This document shows positions 1-5,104 of a stretch of DNA of 5,104 nucleotides, piece after piece. Each line of letters opens with the position of its first letter. The stretch's first letter is position 1. The DNA comes from Actinomycetes bacterium (GTDB lineage: Bacteria > Actinomycetota > Acidimicrobiia > Acidimicrobiales > JAMCPL01). Under the pieces are notes generated by a model, which worked only from the letters and a program-made list of their open reading frames with translations, had not been told where the DNA came from and ran no database searches. Made by a program: the position numbers and the translations under genes. Location: positions 1-5,104 of the forward strand of contig JAJZWK010000098.1 of assembly GCA_021846725.1 (NCBI GenBank). The letters run 5' to 3'.

Positions 1-2441
1 GCTTCGGAGTACTGTCACCATTTGGCTTTGACTCCTTTGGTCTACCTGCAGAGAATGCAGCCATAAAGACTGGCGAGCATCCACGATCATTTACCGATGC
101 TCGTATAGAGGAATTAAAGCAAAGTGTTATTTCACTTGGCGCGATGTACGATTGGAGGCGGGAGATACGGAGCCATGATCCGCAATACATCAAGTGGAAC
201 CAGGTAATATTCCTGCGCTTATTAGAAGCCGGATTGGCATATCGAGCAATGGCGCCTGTGAATTGGTGCCCAGGGTGCCACACTGTACTCGCCAACGAGC
301 AGGTGATAGATGATCGTTGCGAACGATCCGGGGACATAGTTCAACAGTTAGACCTGGAACAATGGTTCTTTCGTATTACGAAATATGCCGATGAACTTCT
401 GGATTCACTCGATCAGCTTGATTGGCCGGAGAGGGTCAAGATAATGCAGAGAAACTGGATCGGGCGTTCGTATGGTGCAGAGATTGATCTACCAGTTGTG
501 GGTAGGGAGGACGAAGGCATTTCGTTACGCGTGTTTACTACGAGACCGGATACCAGTTTTGGTATGACGTTTGCCGCTATAGCAGCCGATCACCCAATGG
601 TAGAGATGCTTGCAACTCCATCCCAGAAGGATGAAGTGCTCTCATTTTGCCTACGTATGAGTCAATTGGATACATCTACTGAATCGGCAGACAACAGTGT
701 TGGTGAGCAGGGGAACAATGAGACTATATCTAGAAATGATATACATAGCAATAATATATCAGATGATCATACCCTACACAATGTAGCATCGAGTCATACA
801 ATAGTGGACAGCATGGAACCTGGAAAACGTGGGGTGTTTACTGGGAGCTTTGTAGCAAACCCATTCAATGGTGAACATATCCCTGTGTATGTCGTCGACT
901 ACGTGCTTATGGGATACGGTACCGGTGCTATTATGGCAGTTCCTGCTGAGGATGAGAGAGACTGGGAATTTGCAAAGTTGTTTGACCTCCCTGTGATCAG
1001 GACTACTCTGCCACCTGATGATTTCCAGGATGGTCCCTGGACCGGTGACGGTATAAAGATCAACTCTTCTTTCTTGAATGGTCTGTCGATAGAAGAAGCC
1101 AAAGAGCGCTCTATCCAATGGCTTGAGGAGAATGGCATAGGGAGGAGGAAGGTAAATTACCGCCTACGTGATTGGCTTATCTCTCGTCAGCGTTATTGGG
1201 GGTGTCCCATTCCAGTAATACACTGCGATGATTGCGGTGTTGTTCCGGTAGACGTTGATGATCTTCCGGTGCTTGCTCCAGACGATGTAGAGTTCCTGCC
1301 TACGGGCGAATCACCTCTAGCTCGTAACGAGAGCTTTGTGAATGTCAACTGTCCGAAGTGCGGAGGTGCTGCAAAGCGGGAGACTGATACTATGGATACC
1401 TTCGTTGATTCATCCTGGTACTTCTTGCGTTTTTGTGATCCCTGGAATGATCAAAAGCCATTTGATCCAGAGGTTGCTACTCATTTCATGCCGGTAGATC
1501 AGTATATAGGAGGCATAGAGCATGCCATTTTGCATCTGCTGTACGCACGTTTTTTTACCAAGGCATTGATTGACGTAGGTATAGCTCCAGGGATTGGACG
1601 TGAGCCGTTCTCGAAACTGTTTACCCAGGGAATGATACGTATGGGTGGTAGTAAGATGTCCAAGTCCAAAGGTAACCTAATAGCACCTTCCAAATATTTT
1701 GAATCTTCCGGTGCCGACGCACTTCGTCTCTTCCACTTATTTGTGGGTCCGCCAACTGATGATTTTGATTGGACGGAACAGACTGAAGAGATAATAGAAG
1801 GTTGCGCAAGGTTCTTGGAGCGTATCTGGAGATTGGCCACTATCGCTAAGGATAAGGATCACAGCACTTATTCTGCTGGTCAGGCAGGGGACACCAATGA
1901 TTCAGCCAGAGAGTTGGAGCGATTGACACACAAGACCATAGCAAAGGTAAGTGACGATCTCGACAGATGGTCGTTTAACACAGCCGTAGCAGCATGCATG
2001 GAGTTGGCAAATGCAATACAAAAGCATATTGCCACCAATGCCACCAATGTCGGCGATGTTACTGCCCCTGACCACTCTATACAGGATACCGTATGTGATC
2101 AGGCGATAGATACCCTACTGCTCTTACTAGCTCCTATGGTTCCCCATATTACTGCCGAACTGTGGCAACAGAGACATGGGAGGGATGCCAGAATCCATGA
2201 AACGCCGTGGCCTACCTACGACCCGGCAATGCTCACGAAAGAATTGGAAACGATGATTGTTCAGGTAAATGGGAAGTTGCGTGACAAGATTGAAGTTGCA
2301 CCGCAGGTATCCGAGGAAGAAGCACTTGGTCTGGCATTGTCGTCATCTAAGGTAGCGTCGGCTATTGGCAATGCTGAAATATTGCGAGTAATAAATAAGC
2401 CGCCCAAACTGGTCAATATTGTTGTACGTACTACCGAATAA
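1..2441 (+). CDS. leuS: Leucyl-tRNA synthetase, 5'-truncated by window edge
   Basis: Cytoplasmic class I synthetase that charges tRNA-Leu with leucine. The frame is open from the left edge (first full codon at 3), giving 812 visible residues to TAA at 2439-2441. The first ATG at 144 is internal: upstream codons read PFGFDSFGLPAENAA, a LeuRS core signature. By comparison with other bacterial LeuRS, about 70 residues including the HIGH motif lie outside. Visible in order: zinc-knuckle segment CPGC (267-278) and CERS (318-329); CP1 editing domain with TTRPDT (537-554) and GTGAIMAVPAEDERD, keeping both conserved aspartates (codons 951 and 960); HCDDCG...CPKCGG cysteine pairs; DSSWYFLRF; KMSKS at 1653-1667; anticodon-binding helices; and a C-terminal domain with VQVNGKLRDKIEV ending in VNIVV. 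Oddities are a Ser at the fourth zinc-ligand position and a polar insertion of about 40 residues near 670-825. It converges on the next gene with a 50-bp gap and no clear terminator. Identification is very secure. Confidence 0.97.
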   Translation, partial: FGVLSPFGFDSFGLPAENAAIKTGEHPRSFTDARIEELKQSVISLGAMYDWRREIRSHDPQYIKWNQVIFLRLLEAGLAYRAMAPVNWCPGCHTVLANEQVIDDRCERSGDIVQQLDLEQWFFRITKYADELLDSLDQLDWPERVKIMQRNWIGRSYGAEIDLPVVGREDEGISLRVFTTRPDTSFGMTFAAIAADHPMVEMLATPSQKDEVLSFCLRMSQLDTSTESADNSVGEQGNNETISRNDIHSNNISDDHTLHNVASSHTIVDSMEPGKRGVFTGSFVANPFNGEHIPVYVVDYVLMGYGTGAIMAVPAEDERDWEFAKLFDLPVIRTTLPPDDFQDGPWTGDGIKINSSFLNGLSIEEAKERSIQWLEENGIGRRKVNYRLRDWLISRQRYWGCPIPVIHCDDCGVVPVDVDDLPVLAPDDVEFLPTGESPLARNESFVNVNCPKCGGAAKRETDTMDTFVDSSWYFLRFCDPWNDQKPFDPEVATHFMPVDQYIGGIEHAILHLLYARFFTKALIDVGIAPGIGREPFSKLFTQGMIRMGGSKMSKSKGNLIAPSKYFESSGADALRLFHLFVGPPTDDFDWTEQTEEIIEGCARFLERIWRLATIAKDKDHSTYSAGQAGDTNDSARELERLTHKTIAKVSDDLDRWSFNTAVAACMELANAIQKHIATNATNVGDVTAPDHSIQDTVCDQAIDTLLLLLAPMVPHITAELWQQRHGRDARIHETPWPTYDPAMLTKELETMIVQVNGKLRDKIEVAPQVSEEEALGLALSSSKVASAIGNAEILRVINKPPKLVNIVVRTTE
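2031..2048 (+). repeat. Tandem 9-bp duplication inside leuS
   Basis: GCCACCAAT occurs twice back to back (2031-2039 and 2040-2048), in frame, giving Ala-Thr-Asn twice in the anticodon-binding helical region of LeuRS. The segment lies in a polar stretch before DQAIDTLLLLLAPMVPH, in a loop where length is probably tolerated. It is consistent with replication slippage; no function is implied. Confidence 0.8.
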
Positions 2442-2491
2442 AGTGCTCTTCGTAACCGGTGAACCTCTTTGGCAACTATTACACTAATTAT

Positions 2492-3517
2492 CTAAGAGCT
2501 TCCATGCCCGGTTTTGAAACTGTTTACGATATAAGATAACTGATCTGGATCCATCTGGTACATGGAGTACATACTAAACCTGTCTATGACATCTCCAAAC
2601 CGCTCTGCTATCTTGCTGGGTAATTCTTCTGGAGTGCACCTTATAGAAAATGCAGCCAGTACGTCATCATCTATCAGTTCTGCCATTTGTGCCCATTGCC
2701 CCTGCTTGGACAGCCTATTCAGTTCAGTCTGCAGGTCACCCCAACCGTGCATTTCCAAGACTGGCCTATAGGCCGGTGTCGAACCATAAAAAGATACCTG
2801 TGCCTTTACTAGTGCAACAGCTGACTCCACCTGCTGCTCATTGTCCCCCGTTATGACGAATCCAGGATAGGCCACTTCTATGTCTTTTCGCGTCTTACCT
2901 ACCTTGCCAAGCCCCTTTTCGAGTGCAGGTATAGTAACCTCACGCAGATACTTCTCCGTTGTAAAAGCATGTACCAGCAGACCGTCAGCCACTTCTCCGG
3001 CCACTTCGGCCATCACTGGTCCAACGGCGGCTAGGAATACTTTTGGTGTACCGTACTGGTTGGGGCCAGGGTTGAAGAATGGTGTCATTAGCGTGTGTCT
3101 GTAAAATTCACCTCGAAAATTGAGCTGTTCACCATCATTCCACGACCTCCAAATTGCCCGCATGGCCAGAATATACTCCCGCATTCTTGGTGCTGGATGG
3201 GACCAGGTCATAGAAAATCTCTTTTCGATGTGTGGCTTGATCTGGGAACCAAGACCTAGGATGAACCTTCCACGTGAGATGTTTTGAAGGTCGTTTGACA
3301 TCATAGCTGTATTCATTGGATTACGGGCAAATGCTACGGCTATTCCCGTAGCAAGTTCCATTGTATGAGTGTGCTCTGCTGCCAGTGCCAGCGTCAGGAA
3401 GGGGTCGTGTCCTGTTTCAGGACACCAAGCTCCATCGTATCCGGCTTCTTCCAGTCGTTTTGCCTGTTTTTCGACTTGGCCCGCGTCACCGAACCCAATA
3501 GCTCCATCAATTTTCAT
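2492..3517 (-). CDS. F420-dependent LLM-class oxidoreductase
   Basis: A 341-residue protein of the luciferase-like monooxygenase (LLM) fold, most like the F420-dependent group called the MSMEG_2256 / TIGR03617 family. Such TIM-barrel enzymes move hydride between coenzyme F420 and an organic substrate; the substrate here is unknown. Visible marks: N-terminal MKIDGAIGFG strand; EEAGYDGAW (23-31) and E34; ATGIAVAFARNP (56-67), where F420 enzymes carry the cofactor-binding bulge; DLQNISRGRFILGLGSQ (76-92); GTPKVFLAAVGPVMAEVAGEVADGLLVH (156-183, split by eye); C-terminal CTPEELPSKIAERFG (294-308). There is no signal peptide or membrane segment, so it is probably cytoplasmic. The ATG at 3517 is chosen because family homology begins there. 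The frame stays open a further 83 codons upstream, but that part is unlike the family and would cover both divergent promoters and the neighbour's first codons. Only a weak ribosome-binding site (GAGTGG, 6 nt before ATG) is visible. True F420 use, as opposed to FMN, is inferred. Confidence 0.92.
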   Translation of the reverse strand: MKIDGAIGFGDAGQVEKQAKRLEEAGYDGAWCPETGHDPFLTLALAAEHTHTMELATGIAVAFARNPMNTAMMSNDLQNISRGRFILGLGSQIKPHIEKRFSMTWSHPAPRMREYILAMRAIWRSWNDGEQLNFRGEFYRHTLMTPFFNPGPNQYGTPKVFLAAVGPVMAEVAGEVADGLLVHAFTTEKYLREVTIPALEKGLGKVGKTRKDIEVAYPGFVITGDNEQQVESAVALVKAQVSFYGSTPAYRPVLEMHGWGDLQTELNRLSKQGQWAQMAELIDDDVLAAFSIRCTPEELPSKIAERFGDVIDRFSMYSMYQMDPDQLSYIVNSFKTGHGSS

Positions 3518-3618
3518 AATAATCCACTCTAGCCCATTTGCAGTTATCCTCGCCAGCCGTTTGTTGCCTTGCCTGTCAAAAAAGCATCTTTCGGCAAATG
3601 GTACCATGTACAAGGCGC

Positions 3619-3648
3619 AATATAGCACTGTCATACTTTCGATTTCAG
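3619..3648 (-). promoter_or_regulatory. Candidate promoter for the LLM oxidoreductase gene
   Basis: Read on the minus strand, CTGAAA (3648-3643, four of six matches to TTGACA) is followed after 18 bp by TATATT (3624-3619, five of six matches to TATAAT). A TG one base ahead of the -10 makes it an extended -10 element. Transcription would begin near 3612, leaving a leader of about 95 nt before the ATG at 3517. This is consensus matching by eye; an alternative TAGAGT eight bases before the ATG would allow a leaderless transcript. Confidence 0.4.
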
Positions 3649-3670
3649 TTTTTTGTCCTCCCCAACATGC

Positions 3671-3699
3671 TTGCATCTTTACCAAAAATATAACATAAT
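3671..3699 (+). promoter_or_regulatory. Candidate promoter giving a leaderless transcript
   Basis: TTGCAT (3671-3676) lies 17 bp ahead of CATAAT (3694-3699, five of six matches to the -10 consensus). Seven bases then separate the -10 from the ATG at 3707, so transcription would start at or next to that A. No Shine-Dalgarno sequence precedes the ATG. Leaderless mRNAs are common in Actinomycetota, and the missing ribosome-binding site together with this spacing supports one here. An overlapping TATAAC at 3689-3694 is an alternative -10. Confidence 0.45.
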
Positions 3700-3706
3700 A
3701 AGCTAT

Positions 3707-4168
3707 ATGGAAAATATGAATGATCGAGTAGAGGCTACCGAAGAAGAAAAATTGAAGATCGCTCATTCTCTATATGCAGCCTATCTTGCCGGTCAGATCA
3801 CAGGTGACGACTACCAAAGTAGGTATGCATCCCTGATGGCAACAGTATATGTAGATGAGGCTCTATCTTTTTTGGATGGAATATCTACCGGTACTCCCAG
3901 TGAACAGCCGGTTGCCATGCAGACAAATCAAGGATCCAACAAAGAGGAGAGGGAACTTGATCCTGTAGATATTGCATTATTGATGCGTAATAATTCACCG
4001 GCCAAATCAAAGAATGACTATAGGTGGATTACCGTAGCAGTAGTGATAATTTTTATCATCCTATTATTACTCTTGGGTATTATGCTCATGTCTCGAGTTC
4101 ATTCGAACAGCAGTGGAGCGCCAAATTCTATCTCATCAAGTTATTCTTCCATCCTATCTCTTAGGTAG
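3707..4168 (+). CDS. Small membrane protein with DUF1707/SHOCT-like N-terminus
   Basis: A predicted 153-residue protein of unknown function. Residues about 11-60 (from EEEKLKIAHSLYAAYLAGQ through ITGDDYQSRYASLMAT to ALSFLDGI) have the helix, 'G.It.deY..R' turn and second-helix pattern of DUF1707/SHOCT-type modules found in actinobacterial membrane proteins; this assignment is by pattern only. A polar linker (61-106) follows, then one strongly hydrophobic segment (about 107-128, rich in Ile, Val and Leu) and a short Ser/Asn-rich tail. Lys and Arg residues just before the segment (100, 102, 106) suggest the N-terminal domain is cytoplasmic and the tail outside. The start at 3707 is preferred over an in-frame ATG at 3653 because the extra 18 residues would be encoded by the promoter region; ATG at 3716 is a close alternative. 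It is divergent from the LLM gene and followed by a weak terminator, so it is probably transcribed alone. It may be a membrane adaptor or regulator, but nothing here proves that. Confidence 0.8.
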   Translation: MENMNDRVEATEEEKLKIAHSLYAAYLAGQITGDDYQSRYASLMATVYVDEALSFLDGISTGTPSEQPVAMQTNQGSNKEERELDPVDIALLMRNNSPAKSKNDYRWITVAVVIIFIILLLLLGIMLMSRVHSNSSGAPNSISSSYSSILSLR

Positions 4169-4235
4169 AATGGCGTTGTCAACATTTGAAAGATCCATTG
4201 CTTGAGAGTCAAGTGACCTATTCGGTTTCTGCCAG

Positions 4236-4268
4236 CATGCGGTGATACGGGCACCTATGGTTATTTTT
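4236..4268 (+). terminator. Weak candidate Rho-independent terminator
   Basis: GGTG (4241-4244) pairs with CACC (4252-4255) across a 7-nt loop, extended by CAT (4236-4238) with ATG (4257-4259) through a small internal loop. TTATTTTT follows at 4261-4268. The position, about 70 bp after the small membrane-protein gene, suits a terminator for it. The stem is short, so efficiency is doubtful. Confidence 0.4.
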
Positions 4269-4284
4269 GCGGGACAGTATTGTC

Positions 4285-4325
4285 TAGTATACTGGCTGCT
4301 AGTGGGTTGTTGGCAGCATATACTA
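4285..4325 (+). repeat. Imperfect 12-bp inverted repeat (hairpin)
   Basis: TAGTATA (4285-4291) is complementary to TATACTA (4319-4325), and inside it GCTGC (4295-4299) is complementary to GCAGC (4313-4317). A 3-by-1 internal loop separates the two stems and the apical loop is 13 nt. No T-tract follows, so it does not look like a terminator. It lies between the membrane-protein gene and the tRNA. It could be an operator, an RNA structure or a degraded repeat; the sequence does not decide. Confidence 0.65.
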
Positions 4326-4342
4326 TTACACATATACTATTA
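4317..4342 (+). repeat. 12-bp direct repeat with 14-bp period
   Basis: CATATACTATTA is present exactly at 4317-4328 and again at 4331-4342, separated by CA. The first copy overlaps the 3' arm of the neighbouring hairpin. A spacing of 14 bp is not one helical turn, so paired binding on one DNA face is not obvious. It lies about 90 bp upstream of the tRNA gene. Confidence 0.8.
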
Positions 4343-4348
4343 TTATAG

Positions 4349-4363
4349 GAGTACCCCGTACTC
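4349..4363 (+). repeat. Perfect 6-bp inverted repeat, GAGTAC-CCC-GTACTC
   Basis: GAGTAC (4349-4354) and GTACTC (4358-4363) are exact reverse complements around a CCC centre. A third GTAC core follows at 4370-4373, inside TGTACA (4369-4374). The cluster is just upstream of the presumed tRNA promoter, where a regulator or structure could act, but no known operator is recognised. Confidence 0.6.
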
Positions 4364-4396
4364 AGGCTTGTACAGGAGTAGTTTGCAGCGTAATTA

Positions 4397-4402
4397 TATA
4401 AG
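4397..4402 (+). promoter_or_regulatory. Possible -10 box of the tRNA-Ala promoter
   Basis: TATAAG (five of six consensus matches) lies 28 bp before the mature tRNA 5' end, which would give a leader of roughly 20 nt for RNase P to remove. No good -35 hexamer is found at 16-18 bp; TTGTAC at 4368-4373 is too far away (23 bp). The surroundings are strongly AT-rich, including CTTAATTAAG at 4410-4419, so a chance match is possible. Confidence 0.3.
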
Positions 4403-4430
4403 ATTGCGTCTTAATTAAGTGGATGACATT

Positions 4431-4504
<74 letters not shown>

Positions 4505-4512
4505 CTCTGCGA

Positions 4513-4518
4513 TATAAT
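4513..4518 (+). promoter_or_regulatory. Consensus -10 hexamer TATAAT after the tRNA
   Basis: An exact TATAAT starts nine bases after the tRNA 3' end. The -35 position would fall inside the tRNA T arm (TCCCAT or nearby) and shows no match to TTGACA, nor is there a TGn extension. If active, transcription would start near 4525 and could run to the hairpin ending at 4704. Confidence 0.2.
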
Positions 4519-4638
4519 GTCTACTATCGTGACCAGATAACATCGTCTCACTCTGTATCAAAATCTCTACCCAATTCCAAGAAAGAATGCTCCGTCCATA
4601 AGGGTAAGGTAGTTTACGTTCCTGCAGACATTACCACC

Positions 4639-4652
4639 GGATGTCGACATCC
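4639..4652. repeat. Perfect 14-bp palindrome
   Basis: GGATGTCGACATCC reads identically on both strands with no central spacer. Such symmetry suits a dimeric DNA-binding protein better than an RNA hairpin, which would need unpaired loop bases. No promoter or gene start next to it explains a regulatory role, and no known operator is recognised. Confidence 0.7.
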
Positions 4653-4667
4653 TCTCCGTGACCAAAG

Positions 4668-4704
4668 CCAGGGACTTGCAGAGCATGTCTGGTCAATTTT
4701 TATT
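4668..4704 (+). terminator. Candidate Rho-independent terminator downstream of the tRNA
   Basis: CCA (4668-4670) plus GAC (4673-4675) plus TGC (4677-4679) pair with GCA (4683-4685), GTC (4687-4689) and TGG (4690-4692), around an AGA loop with a GG bulge and one T-T mismatch. AATTTTTATT follows at 4695-4704. An alternative outer stem pairs TGACCA (4659-4664) with TGGTCA (4690-4695). It may end the tRNA primary transcript or an independent small RNA. Confidence 0.5.
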
Positions 4705-4934
4705 GGCATCCTTGTGCGATAACTTTCTTGTATGCATAAAATGCAGGCTTTGGAGAAAAATTATACCTCATGATTCCCATTTTCAACGGACTCTGTGGAA
4801 GGGAAACTGGGCAAACCTACTCCCCCCGATCGCTCCGACTTCTCTCCAAAACTTGACATCTTGAGAACGTCCGAAAGAATAAAACCAATTGAATCCAATC
4901 TTTGCGTTAAAACGAAGCGACAAAACGACTACGG

Positions 4935-5104
4935 CTATTGGCCGGCCAACAGCTGCTTCGAGATCACCACTCTTTGAATCTGGTTGGTTCCCTCATAGAT
5001 CTGCGTAATCTTGGCATCCCGCAGATATCTCTCCACCGGAAAATCCTTGGTATATCCATAGCCACCGAATAATTGTAGAGCGTCTACAGTTATACTCATT
5101 GCAG
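4935..5104 (-). CDS. Acyl-CoA dehydrogenase, C-terminal fragment (cut by window edge)
   Basis: Only the last 55 complete codons are inside the window, ending at TAG (4937-4935); the start lies beyond 5104. The flavoenzyme introduces an alpha-beta double bond into acyl-CoA thioesters, passing electrons to an electron-transfer flavoprotein, in fatty-acid or branched-chain amino-acid breakdown. The fragment shows the family's C-terminal helical domain: DALQLFGGYGYTKDFPVERY, then LRDAKITQIYEGTNQIQR, then VVISKQLLAG at the end. Glu in IYEGT (codon 4994-4992) aligns with the catalytic base of medium- and short-chain enzymes, and the preceding GGYGY and RDAKI motifs help form the FAD and substrate site. 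Nothing suggests decay. Chain-length preference cannot be told from this part. It points toward the tRNA and is not co-transcribed with any gene seen here. Confidence 0.95.
   Translation of the reverse strand, partial: AMSITVDALQLFGGYGYTKDFPVERYLRDAKITQIYEGTNQIQRVVISKQLLAGQ

Larger units (their letters stand above)
4505..4934. other. 430-bp stretch with no convincing gene
   Basis: Short open frames here lack recognisable protein features and ribosome-binding sites; one of them overlaps the tRNA. What can be seen is a consensus TATAAT just after the tRNA, a perfect 14-bp palindrome, and a hairpin with a T-tract, all within the first 200 bp. From about 4705 to 4934 I see only unstructured AT-leaning sequence. 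That part should hold the 3' end of the minus-strand acyl-CoA dehydrogenase transcript, but no strong terminator for it is apparent. Confidence 0.6.

Noticed and set aside
774..1840. Open frames on the minus strand inside leuS
   Set aside because: They are antisense shadows of a strongly conserved coding region, with no family features of their own.
2445..2499. GCTCTT / AAGAGC inverted pair as a bidirectional terminator between convergent genes
   Set aside because: The loop would be 43 nt with only six pairs and no T-tract on either strand.
3574..3579. Perfect TTGACA on the minus strand upstream of the LLM gene
   Set aside because: At 16-18 bp spacing there is no -10-like hexamer; the nearest candidate, GATAAC, is 25 bp away.
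2562..3698. Plus-strand open frames inside and just upstream of the LLM gene
   Set aside because: They are antisense to a well-supported gene or its promoter region, and their sequences resemble no family.
3653..3706. Earlier in-frame ATG (3653) for the small membrane protein
   Set aside because: The added 18 residues would be encoded across the -35 and -10 elements and have no ribosome-binding site; the ATG at 3707 fits the promoter spacing better.
3518..3766. 83-codon upstream extension of the LLM oxidoreductase frame, starting at 3766
   Set aside because: It is unlike the family N-terminus, rich in aromatic and Cys residues, and would run through both candidate promoters and into the divergent gene. 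It is treated as chance openness.

Overview
The window looks like ordinary chromosomal sequence from a bacterium of the Actinomycetota, possibly from or near the Acidimicrobiia. That placement rests on remembered family character and not on a search: the LeuRS wording (PFGFDSFGLPAENAA, CERSGD), an F420-type luciferase-like oxidoreductase, a small DUF1707-like membrane protein, and a promoter that points to a leaderless start. Base composition is moderate, roughly mid-40s percent G+C by eye, which is low for the phylum. No mobile element, CRISPR array or defence gene is visible.

Layout. Positions 1-2441 (+) hold the 3' nine-tenths or so of leuS (leucyl-tRNA synthetase), whose start lies left of the window. 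After a 50-bp convergent gap comes a minus-strand gene (3517 down to 2492) for an F420-dependent LLM-class oxidoreductase. It is divergently arranged with a small plus-strand gene (3707-4168) encoding a 153-residue single-pass membrane protein. The 189-bp space between these two starts carries a plausible promoter for each direction. Next is a 262-bp AT-rich spacer with a weak terminator, a long imperfect hairpin, a 12-bp direct repeat and a 6-bp inverted repeat. It leads to a tRNA-Ala(GGC) gene at 4431-4504. Positions 4505-4934 contain no convincing gene, but hold a consensus -10 box, a perfect 14-bp palindrome and a terminator-like hairpin with a T-tract. The window ends in the last 55 codons of an acyl-CoA dehydrogenase on the minus strand (5104 down to 4935).

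The genes do not form one pathway or operon: strands alternate and each gene appears to be its own unit. leuS and tRNA-Ala both serve translation but are unlinked in function. The two oxidoreductase-type genes could belong to lipid or redox metabolism, but adjacency gives no evidence of cooperation. I found no convincing new system. The items most worth checking are the low-complexity insertion in the LeuRS editing domain, the repeat cluster upstream of the tRNA, and a possible small RNA downstream of it.
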